A stretch of DNA of 20,366 nt, from positions 1 to 20,366 of the forward strand of contig CALRTZ010000052.1 of NCBI GenBank assembly GCA_943371235.1, written 5' to 3'. The first letter of the stretch is position 1. Every line of letters starts with the position of its first letter. The notes under the pieces are model-generated. The model saw nothing but the letters and a program-made list of their open reading frames with translations, had not been told where the DNA came from and made no database searches. The stretch comes from CAJBVG01 sp943371235 (lineage in GTDB: Bacteria > Bacteroidota > Bacteroidia > Sphingobacteriales > Sphingobacteriaceae). Positions 1 to 5,854 of this stretch are shown in pieces. The position numbers and the translations under genes were made by a program.

Positions 1-1
1 T

Positions 2-892
2 AATAATGGAGTATGGATGAGCATTACGGAATCGAATGTAAAATCATATAAATTTTATAACGAACAAAGCGGCACTTGGGCAGATGTTAGTACGGCAGTG
101 CCAAGTAATGCAAATTTCTTTAACACATACAGTGGTACAAATGGCAATTTAATTGTTGTAAATACTTATTATGAAAACAACATTAAAAAAACAGGTATTT
201 ATCAATTAGAAAACAACGCAAGTACTTGGAAATTATTAAAACATAGCATGGGCGATTTGTGGTACGAAAACACAAGTATTTACAACAACGAATTTTATTT
301 TTTAAAGAATGCGTATAATAAACCCGACAGTTTATTTAAAGTAAAAAATGATAGTTTAGTTTTTGAGAAGCAATTGAAATATGGAACATTTAAATTTTAT
401 ACTGAGAATTACTTCGAAAGCTTTTTTTACCGAGGCAATGAGATATTTTGTTTAGGATTCGACTCAACACAACAAAACACCATTACCATAATAAGATCTG
501 TTGATGCAGGCCTTACTTGGCAAGCATTTAACGCAGGCTTAAGTTCAGGCACACAAATAAAATCATTACTAATTGGAAGTAGTATACTTGCAAGTACAAG
601 TAAAGGATTGTATGAATTTGGCGGAACAAGTTCATACACAAACACTGCTGCTGCAATTGAACGTGCAAATATATATCCAAACCCAGCAAGTTCTTTTGTA
701 AGTATTATATCCCTAAGTTTAGCGCCCTTCGAAATTGAACTATATAATTTGAACGGAGCGAAAATTTATTCAGAAAAAACCGAGGATGATTTAATAAACC
801 TAGACCTTTCTGATTTAGAAAATGGCATCTATTTAATTCGAGTAATTACGGCTGAAGGAATAGAGACTAAGAAGTTAATGGTGCAACATTGA
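2..892 (+). CDS. T9SS-sorted secreted protein with Asp-box repeat (5' end outside window)
   Basis: The frame is open to the left edge (codons run from base 2). The first ATG, at 17, is probably internal, so this is the C-terminal part of a longer protein. Counting from that ATG, residues 161-168 (SVDAGLTW) match the Asp-box consensus SxDxGxTW of BNR/sialidase-type beta-propellers, and the body is beta-rich with few charged blocks. Residues ~217-291 form a typical type A T9SS sorting domain: the YPNPA motif, then EIELYNLNGAKIY, then a NGIYLIRV strand and a Lys-rich end. The family logic is Sec export followed by T9SS transport and surface attachment or release. The binding target or enzymatic role cannot be told from this fragment. 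It converges on the GNAT gene and shares a terminator hairpin with it. Confidence 0.85.
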   Translation, partial: NNGVWMSITESNVKSYKFYNEQSGTWADVSTAVPSNANFFNTYSGTNGNLIVVNTYYENNIKKTGIYQLENNASTWKLLKHSMGDLWYENTSIYNNEFYFLKNAYNKPDSLFKVKNDSLVFEKQLKYGTFKFYTENYFESFFYRGNEIFCLGFDSTQQNTITIIRSVDAGLTWQAFNAGLSSGTQIKSLLIGSSILASTSKGLYEFGGTSSYTNTAAAIERANIYPNPASSFVSIISLSLAPFEIELYNLNGAKIYSEKTEDDLINLDLSDLENGIYLIRVITAEGIETKKLMVQH

Positions 893-898
893 TAAAAC

Positions 899-930
899 AA
901 AAAAGGGCTAATTTACATTAGCCCTTTTTT
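899..930. terminator. Bidirectional intrinsic terminator
   Basis: A perfect 14-bp stem (899-912 with 917-930) closes a 4-base loop. It has an A-run on one side and a T-run on the other, so it can end transcription from both the T9SS gene (plus) and the GNAT gene (minus). The stop codon and last codons of the GNAT gene lie inside the right arm. Confidence 0.85.
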
Positions 931-1343
931 AATTGCATGAATGACCTCGGGTCGAGCAATTTCGTAAACCCAACTTTTTTATAAAGCCCATGTGCATCTC
1001 GAGTGGCGAGCATCCATTTTTTTACATCAGCCAAAACCGGGTCTTCCAATATTCCTTTCAATAAAAAAACCGATAAGCCTTTGCCTCTATACTCTTCGGC
1101 TATAAATACATCCGAGAGATAAGCAAAACGAGCATAATCGCTCAACACTTTTGCAAAACCAATTTGTTTGTTTTGATGGTACAAACCATATGCCCTAGAA
1201 TTACTTACAGAATTCATAATTTCCTCTGCACTTAAGTCTTGACCCCAATACATCTCTTGTATGTTCTCGCAAATAAATGCCGACTTAAGCTTCCGGCGGT
1301 CGGTGCTTATTAAGTAGCTGTATTTTTTCTTTTTGTAAACCAT
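918..1343 (-). CDS. GNAT family N-acetyltransferase
   Basis: This 141-residue single-domain protein has the GNAT fold signature. A beta-strand, SDVFIAEEYRGKGLS (about 77-91), carries the acetyl-CoA pyrophosphate-binding R-G-K-G loop of motif A. Motif B follows, with DAHGLYKKVGF near 116-126 and the common GNAT ending DPRSFM. It should transfer acetyl from acetyl-CoA to an amine in the cytoplasm; the substrate (small molecule or protein N-terminus) cannot be inferred. No signal peptide or extra domain is present. It follows the rhodanese gene on the same strand, separated by a 96-base spacer occupied by an octamer-period inverted repeat, so co-transcription is possible. Its last codons double as the stem of the shared terminator. 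Confidence 0.88.
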   Translation of the reverse strand: MVYKKKKYSYLISTDRRKLKSAFICENIQEMYWGQDLSAEEIMNSVSNSRAYGLYHQNKQIGFAKVLSDYARFAYLSDVFIAEEYRGKGLSVFLLKGILEDPVLADVKKWMLATRDAHGLYKKVGFTKLLDPRSFMQLKKG

Positions 1344-1439
1344 ATTCGAATTGTCGAACTAGCGAATAAGCGAACTAGCGAATAAGCGACAGAATTGCTT
1401 TCGCAAGTTCGCCAGTTCGTTAGTTCGTAAATTCGATCA
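1344..1439. repeat. Octamer-phased inverted repeat array (CGAA/TTCG words)
   Basis: The spacer is exactly 12 octamers (96 bases). It runs from the rhodanese stop codon (1437-1439, minus) to the base next to the GNAT ATG. On the plus strand CGAA sits at position 4 of the first five octamers (1347, 1355, 1363, 1371, 1379), and a CGAC stands at the same position in the sixth. TTCG then recurs every 8 bases at 1400, 1408, 1416, 1424 and 1432. The two halves are complementary (about 24 of 30 bases between outer arms), so the RNA could fold into a long imperfect hairpin. Confidence 0.85.
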
Positions 1440-1754
1440 AGATTGCAAAGATGGATCTACTTCCGCTATCCAAGCCAAAATTCCACCTTTCAAATTATAC
1501 AAATTGGTAAATCCAAATTGTTGTTCGAGTTGCATAATAGCTGCTGCGCTGCGAGCTCCGCTTCTGCAATGTATAACTACTTGTTTGTCTCTAGCAATTT
1601 TATCAGACTCTAACAAAATATTGCCAAGAGGAATTAATTCGCCTTGTATGTTTACTGTTTCGTATTCAAATTCTTCTCTCACATCGATCAGTTGAAAATC
1701 TTTGTTTTCATCTCTCATCGCTTTTAATTCTTGCACTGTAACTTCTTTTACCAT
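1437..1754 (-). CDS. Single-domain rhodanese-like sulfurtransferase
   Basis: This 105-residue protein consists of one rhodanese domain. It has the N-terminal IDVRE segment (23-27) and the active-site loop C63-R-S-G-A-R68 after the strand VVIHC, with a C-terminal GGILAWI helix start. The Cys-R-S-G-x-R loop is that of GlpE/PspE-type thiosulfate sulfurtransferases, which carry sulfane sulfur on the cysteine. It has no signal peptide, so it acts in the cytoplasm. Single-domain rhodaneses work in sulfur relay, cyanide or thiosulfate detoxification, or as carriers for other enzymes, and nothing nearby decides which. It is the first gene of a probable two-gene minus-strand unit with the GNAT gene, and a TACTTTTG promoter element lies about 22 bases upstream. 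Confidence 0.9.
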   Translation of the reverse strand: MVKEVTVQELKAMRDENKDFQLIDVREEFEYETVNIQGELIPLGNILLESDKIARDKQVVIHCRSGARSAAAIMQLEQQFGFTNLYNLKGGILAWIAEVDPSLQS

Positions 1755-1775
1755 TTTGCTTAGTTTTTTGTATTA

Positions 1776-1783
1776 CAAAAGTA
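1776..1783 (-). promoter_or_regulatory. Candidate Bacteroidota -7 promoter element for the rhodanese gene
   Basis: On the minus strand TACTTTTG fully matches the Bacteroidota sigma-70-type -7 consensus TAnnTTTG, 21 bases upstream of the ATG. No clear TTG is seen at -33; that region is inside the octamer array starting at 1793. Confidence 0.45.
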
Positions 1784-1792
1784 AGACTTTTG

Positions 1793-1832
1793 GCGAATTA
1801 ACGAACTAACGAAATGGCGAATTAGCGAAAAC
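1793..1832. repeat. Octamer array, left end of the symmetric spacer element
   Basis: Five contiguous octamers run from 1793, with words of the type GCGAATTA and ACGAACTA. CGAA recurs exactly every 8 bases at 1794, 1802, 1810, 1818 and 1826. It is the same word family as the array at 1344-1439, and is mirrored by inverted octamers at 2243-2266. Confidence 0.75.
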
Positions 1833-1890
1833 ACCGCCCTTCAACTTCGCTACGTTCGGGGACCTATCTCTCGTGTCATAAAAAAAGAAG
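1832..1890 (+). repeat. REP-like GC-rich repeat, copy A
   Basis: The core 1832-1864 reads CACCGCCCTTCAACTTCGCT followed by ACGTTCGGGGACC. A CTCTCGTGTCATAAAA-type tail follows, then an A-run. It shares core, tail layout and A-run with copy B, 76 bases downstream in direct orientation, and lacks a 5-base segment of the core present in B and C. The GC-rich core contrasts with the AT-rich surroundings. Confidence 0.75.
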
Positions 1891-1907
1891 GAAAAGTACC
1901 AGGTTAT

Positions 1908-1967
1908 CACCGCCCCTCAACTCCGCTGCGCTACGTTCGGGGACCCTTATCGCAAATCATAAAAAAA
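1908..1967 (+). repeat. REP-like GC-rich repeat, copy B
   Basis: This is a direct repeat of copy A with a 76-base unit offset. Bases 1913-1945 are the exact reverse complement of 2186-2218 in copy C (33 of 33 bases). A run of seven A residues follows, as in copy A. Confidence 0.8.
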
Positions 1968-2124
1968 CTAGGAACGGTATCAAGTTAGGAAGGTAGTTGC
2001 GAGGATGAATTATTTAATAAAAATTAAGATTAGGATAATGTAGTTTCAACTTTCTAATAATGCATCATATTTTCATATAAAGGAGAAAATGTAATGTCGT
2101 AGGTTTATTTTTTTAATATAAATG

Positions 2125-2171
2125 AAAAGAAAAAGGATGTTTCGCCGAAGGCGAAACATCCTTTTTCTTTT
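2125..2171. repeat. Perfect 22-bp hairpin with 3-base loop
   Basis: Bases 2125-2146 pair perfectly with 2150-2171 around a GAA loop. The top of the stem (GTTTCGCC) is GC-rich and the foot is A-rich on one side and T-rich on the other. This is the form of a bidirectional intrinsic terminator, yet no gene runs into it from either side. It sits between divergent genes, next to repeat copy C. Confidence 0.85.
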
Positions 2172-2221
2172 GTAGCCACGACAGAGGTCCCCGAACGTAG
2201 CGCAGCGGAGTTGAGGGGTGG
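2172..2221 (-). repeat. REP-like GC-rich repeat, copy C (inverted)
   Basis: This is an inverted copy of the core seen in A and B, with 33 bases identical to B on the opposite strand. Its flank GCCACGACAGAGG corresponds to the tail of copy A (CTCTCGTGTCA). Together B and C form a 33-bp inverted repeat with an internal span of about 240 bases. Confidence 0.8.
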
Positions 2222-2242
2222 TTGTAGTATGATGATGTCTTA

Positions 2243-2266
2243 ATTCACTAGTTCGATAATTCGATT
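2243..2266. repeat. Octamers, right end of the symmetric spacer element
   Basis: Three contiguous octamers, ATTCACTA, GTTCGATA and ATTCGATT, repeat RTTCG-type words every 8 bases. Read on the minus strand they resemble the words at 1793-1816, giving the spacer imperfect inverted ends. Confidence 0.55.
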
Positions 2267-2292
2267 TTACTATATTTAAAAAAAATTAAAAA

Positions 2293-3747
2293 ATGGCAGA
2301 GCAAGAATTTAAGAAAGAATTAAAACTGTTCGACTCGGTAATGATAGTGGCCGGGACGATGATTGGTTCGGGAATATTTATTGTGAGTTCGGATATTGCA
2401 AGGCAAGTTGGTTCCTCAGGTTGGCTATTATTAATATGGCTAATTACAGGTTTCATTACTATTGCCGGTGCTATAAGTTACGGCGAACTTGCTGCCATGA
2501 TGCCAAAAGCTGGTGGGCAATATGTTTACCTTCGCGAAGCTTGGGGCAAACCCATTGCTTTCTTATATGCATGGACCTTGTTTTTAGTAATACAAACAGG
2601 AACCATTGCTGCTGTTGGTGTAGCCTTTGCAAAATATACGGGTGTATTATTGCCCGATATTATTTCTGAAGACAATGTTCTACTAAAGCTTGGTAGTTTT
2701 AAAATTAGCAGCGTGCAATTATTGGCCATTGCCAGTATTGTGCTGCTCTCTTTCATAAATTCTAAAGGAGTAAAAAACGGCAAGTGGATTCAAAATATAT
2801 TTGGCAGCACAAAAATTGTTGCGCTTTTTGGCTTAATAATAGTAGGCCTCCTTTTTGGTATTAATTATGATGTTGCTACTGCAAACTTTAGCGATATGTG
2901 GTCGGCTACGCGTAGTACAAAAGATGCGAGCGGAGCCCTAAGCATTGAAACCATTGTAGCCTGGGGCATTGTACCAGCATTGGGTATTGCCATGGTTGGT
3001 TCTTTATTCTCTAGCGATGCCTGGAATAATATTGGATTTTCTGGAGATGAAATTCAGAATCCTAAACGCAACTTAGTGTTAAGCATGGTTATCGGCACCT
3101 CCTTAGTAACGCTCATTTATATTTTAATGAATGTGGTTTACTTATTGGTTTTGCCATTACATGGCGACCCAAATGGAGTAGATGTAATGAGTAGAGGAAT
3201 ACAGTTTTCTACGAATGATAGAGTGGCGGCCGCAGTAGCCGAGGCTATTGGCGGACCAGGTGCAACCTTGTTGATGGCTGTATTAATTATGATTTCTACT
3301 TTCGGCTGTAATAACGGCTGTATACTTTCTGGTGCTCGTGTATATTATGCAACTGCAAAAGATGGTTTGTTTTTTTCGGGGATGTCTAAACTCAATAAAA
3401 ACAGTGTACCCGGCAATGCCTTGGTTTATCAATGTATTTGGGCATGTGTGTTATGTTTGTCGGGCTCGTACGGCGACTTGTTAGATTATGTTGTGTTTGC
3501 CGTTTTATTGTTTTACATACTTACCATTTTAGGTATTTTTAAATTAAGAAGAACACAACCAAATGCTGAGCGACCATATAAAGCACTCGGTTATCCATTT
3601 ATACCAATTTTATACATTTTACTAGCTTCTGCAGTTTGTATTATTTTGTTGATATACAAACCGAACTACTCTTGGCCAGGCTTAATAATTGTGGCAATGG
3701 GAATTCCTGTATATGCATTATTTAAAAATAAAATAAAAGAAGTTTAA
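2293..3747 (+). CDS. APC-superfamily amino-acid permease/exchanger
   Basis: This 484-residue polytopic inner-membrane protein has about 12 hydrophobic segments. The first helix carries the APC signature GTMIGSGIF (21-29), whose unwound GSGIF part binds the amino-acid alpha-carboxyl group in this family. Further marks are YGELAAMMPKAGGQYVYLREAWG after TM2 and FSSDAWNNIGFSGDEIQNPKRNL in the loop after TM6, both typical of the LAT/SteT branch (amino-acid exchangers). The substrate is probably a neutral amino acid, by resemblance only. The start is clear: the ATG follows a long A-run typical of Bacteroidota initiation. The lipoprotein hydrolase begins 4 bases after its stop, which suggests one transcript. 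Confidence 0.92.
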   Translation: MAEQEFKKELKLFDSVMIVAGTMIGSGIFIVSSDIARQVGSSGWLLLIWLITGFITIAGAISYGELAAMMPKAGGQYVYLREAWGKPIAFLYAWTLFLVIQTGTIAAVGVAFAKYTGVLLPDIISEDNVLLKLGSFKISSVQLLAIASIVLLSFINSKGVKNGKWIQNIFGSTKIVALFGLIIVGLLFGINYDVATANFSDMWSATRSTKDASGALSIETIVAWGIVPALGIAMVGSLFSSDAWNNIGFSGDEIQNPKRNLVLSMVIGTSLVTLIYILMNVVYLLVLPLHGDPNGVDVMSRGIQFSTNDRVAAAVAEAIGGPGATLLMAVLIMISTFGCNNGCILSGARVYYATAKDGLFFSGMSKLNKNSVPGNALVYQCIWACVLCLSGSYGDLLDYVVFAVLLFYILTILGIFKLRRTQPNAERPYKALGYPFIPILYILLASAVCIILLIYKPNYSWPGLIIVAMGIPVYALFKNKIKEV

Positions 3748-3751
3748 GTTG

Positions 3752-4924
3752 ATGAGGAAATTTTTTGCGATTGGATTACTTGCTCTTGCATCAGCATGTT
3801 CACAAAAAACAGAAACTGCTAAAGTAAGTTTAGAAGAACCCTTAAGCCCCTATGATACGGTTGCTTTTCAACAAAAAGCAAAAAAAATTGAATCGTTTTT
3901 TGAAGCTTTAGCTACGAAACAAAACTTCCATGGCACAGTGCTTATTAGTTACAACGAGCATGTGTTATTTAAAGGTGCCTACGGTTATCAAGATCCGGGC
4001 AAGAAAAAACATGCACTGAAATTAAATTCAGTTTATCAGTTAGCATCGGTGAGTAAACAGTTTACTGCAGCAGCTATATTGAAATTAGTAGAACAAGGGA
4101 AGTTGAGTTTGAATGATAGCATTCAAAAATTCTATCCAAATTTTCCATATAAAAACATCAACATAAAACTTTTACTACAACATAGAGGAGGCTTAAGCAA
4201 TTACACGTATTTCAGTGAAAAATATTCGGATAGAAAAACGTCATTGACAAACCAAGGTGTTGTTGAAATGATGATTAAACACAAGCCACCGGTTTATTTT
4301 TTTCCAGACAGACGAATGGATTATAGCAATACAGGGTATGTACTACTTGCTGCAATTGTAGAAAAAGTGAGTGGAAAGAGTTTTAAAAAATACATGGAAG
4401 AAGATGTTTTCAAACCTTTAGGCATGAAATATACACATGTGTTAGATGTAAACAATTTGGGCGATTTTAAATATGTGGATGCTTACGATAAATGGGGCTC
4501 AAAAGTGAGGCACGATTATTTAGACGGAGCCACTGGCGACAAAGGAATTTATTCTACCGTTGATGATATGCATAAATGGGATAGAGTTTTACATTCCGGA
4601 AAATTTTTATCAGACAGCACATTGGATTCTATGTACATGCCGGGCAGTAAAAAATTGGAAGGGCCATTTAATTATGCATTTGGTTGGAGAACGTACACTT
4701 TAGAAAGTGGAGAAGTAATTGTTTACCACGGCGGATGGTGGAATGGATTTAAAACTTTTTTCATGCGCGATTTAGAAAACCGCCACACCATTATTATACT
4801 TTGTAACAATGAACGATCTAATTTTAAAAACTTAGACCCCTTGGTAGATATTATTTACAATAGGAAACCTAGTAGCGCTAGAAAATTCTCAGCCTATTTG
4901 CACCACTCTCCTAGCAGAGAGTAA
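3752..4924 (+). CDS. Serine hydrolase lipoprotein, beta-lactamase (class C/PBP4*) fold
   Basis: I take the ATG at 3752 rather than the TTG at 3749; the protein is 390 residues. A lipoprotein signal runs to the lipobox LASA-C16, so it is lipid-anchored in the envelope. Catalytic motifs of the beta-lactamase/esterase/D-peptidase clan are all present: S99-V-S-K102 (nucleophile and base), Y191-S-N193, and H326-G-G. The domain covers about residues 40-365. Family members include D-aminopeptidases, esterases and penicillin-binding-like hydrolases, and the sequence does not single out one. There is no reason to call it an antibiotic-resistance enzyme. Placement directly after an amino-acid permease allows, but does not prove, a role in releasing amino acids or peptides for uptake. 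Confidence 0.88.
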   Translation: MRKFFAIGLLALASACSQKTETAKVSLEEPLSPYDTVAFQQKAKKIESFFEALATKQNFHGTVLISYNEHVLFKGAYGYQDPGKKKHALKLNSVYQLASVSKQFTAAAILKLVEQGKLSLNDSIQKFYPNFPYKNINIKLLLQHRGGLSNYTYFSEKYSDRKTSLTNQGVVEMMIKHKPPVYFFPDRRMDYSNTGYVLLAAIVEKVSGKSFKKYMEEDVFKPLGMKYTHVLDVNNLGDFKYVDAYDKWGSKVRHDYLDGATGDKGIYSTVDDMHKWDRVLHSGKFLSDSTLDSMYMPGSKKLEGPFNYAFGWRTYTLESGEVIVYHGGWWNGFKTFFMRDLENRHTIIILCNNERSNFKNLDPLVDIIYNRKPSSARKFSAYLHHSPSRE

Positions 4925-5029
4925 ATGTGTAAACCGCAGGTCCCGTTCTTTCGGGATATGAAAATGTGCAAATGCGTAAATGGGTAGCACCCTATTTGCA
5001 CATTTGCACATTTTCAAATTTGCACATTA
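4922..5029. repeat. Octamer-phased inverted repeat array (AAATGTGC/GCACATTT words)
   Basis: This array fills the space between convergent stop codons. Nine contiguous octamers span 4958-5029, ending with GCACATTA, whose last three bases are the stop codon of the minus-strand gene. GCACATTT and its complement recur in register. Outer arms 4959-4974 and 5001-5016 are perfectly complementary (16 bp). A 24-base block (4934-4957, three octamers long) with a small CCCG/CGGG hairpin interrupts the words before AAATGTGT near 4924. The fold could end transcription from both sides. Confidence 0.8.
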
Positions 5030-5719
5030 TTTAATTATAACTTTGTCGCGTGCAATAGAAACTCCATCGGCAACTAAATTGCAAACATAGATACCCGAAG
5101 ATAAAGTGCTAACATCTACTTTTATTAAGCCTTCTTTAGTGCTAACTACTTCAGAAGCTACAATGCGACCGCTTAAGTCTGTAATTTGAATTTCTGAGTT
5201 TGAATAAACCTTTTCTGTATTAAAAGTCAAGTTGATGTTTTCATCAGCAGGATTTGGGAATACTTTCACAAATTTCAAATGCGAATTATTTACAATACCT
5301 GTTAAAGCCATATCGTATGTTAATAATAAACATGCAGAATCCGTTTTAGCTAAGTTATAATAGCAATAATTTACTACACTCACTCCTACAGTAGATCGAG
5401 GGTCGATATATGTTTTCACAGATTCGTCTGTTACACCAGCTGCTAAAGTTAAATTGTCAGGAGATTTGCTTACTCCTGGAGGGTAGCAAGTAATACCAAA
5501 GCAGAAATAGCTTAAGTGGCCTGGTACTAAAGAAACAATTTTTCTTTGTAAATAAATTTCTTGGGTAGCGGCAGAATTGTTCTTAACGTGCAAATTAATG
5601 TACGCTATTTCCTCTGAGTTGCCTAGTACACTAGTCACAGGATCTACAATTTGTATGTTCTGAGCGTTCGCAAAACAGAATATACTACTAAAAATCACTA
5701 AAAGTAAAGATTTTTTCAT
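5027..5719 (-). CDS. Small T9SS-sorted secreted protein of unknown function
   Basis: The protein has 230 residues. A clear Sec signal peptide (MKKSLLLVIFSSIFCFANAQ) is cleaved after ANA. Residues ~20-148 form a beta-rich module with several cysteines (CFGITCYPPG near 75-84, NYCYY, and ACLLL), likely disulfide-linked outside the cell. Residues ~150-230 are a type A T9SS sorting domain: FPNPADENI, then EIQITDLSGRIV, then LSSGIYVCNL and a Lys-rich end. The module resembles short cargo proteins found beside Omp28-type genes in Bacteroidota, but I cannot name a function. It is divergent from the large Omp28-type gene at 5855, with 135 bases between the start codons, so the two may share regulation. 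Confidence 0.85.
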   Translation of the reverse strand: MKKSLLLVIFSSIFCFANAQNIQIVDPVTSVLGNSEEIAYINLHVKNNSAATQEIYLQRKIVSLVPGHLSYFCFGITCYPPGVSKSPDNLTLAAGVTDESVKTYIDPRSTVGVSVVNYCYYNLAKTDSACLLLTYDMALTGIVNNSHLKFVKVFPNPADENINLTFNTEKVYSNSEIQITDLSGRIVASEVVSTKEGLIKVDVSTLSSGIYVCNLVADGVSIARDKVIIK

Positions 5720-5854
5720 GGTTATTTTATTGAAATTTAACTTATACAGCGAAAATTATACCAATATTGTTGTTAGTTTAATTTTTTTTCTCTAATTATG
5801 GTACATTATTTGATACAAATGTGCATCTTTAACACTACAAATCTATATAAAAAA

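Larger units (their letters stand above)
1755..2292. other. 538-base gene-free, repeat-rich spacer between divergent genes
   Basis: I see no credible ORF here. The stretch holds, in order: the rhodanese promoter region, an octamer array, two tandem copies of a GC-rich repeat, about 155 bases of AT-rich unique sequence, a 22-bp perfect hairpin, an inverted third copy of the GC-rich repeat, and inverted octamers just before the permease gene. The order is roughly mirror-symmetric from about 1793 to 2266, but no transposase is encoded. Confidence 0.8.

Noticed and set aside
2081..2102. AGGAG followed by ATG, looking like a ribosome-binding site and small gene
   Set aside because: Both ATGs hit stop codons within two codons, and Bacteroidota do not rely on Shine-Dalgarno sites.
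1793..2266. Insertion sequence between inverted ends
   Set aside because: No transposase ORF exists between the ends; at most it is a non-autonomous element or repeat cluster.
3752..4924. Antibiotic-resistance beta-lactamase
   Set aside because: The SxxK/YxN/HxG set is shared by many esterases and peptidases, and nothing in the sequence indicates lactam hydrolysis.
5798..5854. Upstream in-frame ATG extending the Omp28-type T9SS protein by 19 residues
   Set aside because: The extension has no signal-peptide character, while the ATG at 5855 starts a canonical Sec signal after an A-rich tract.
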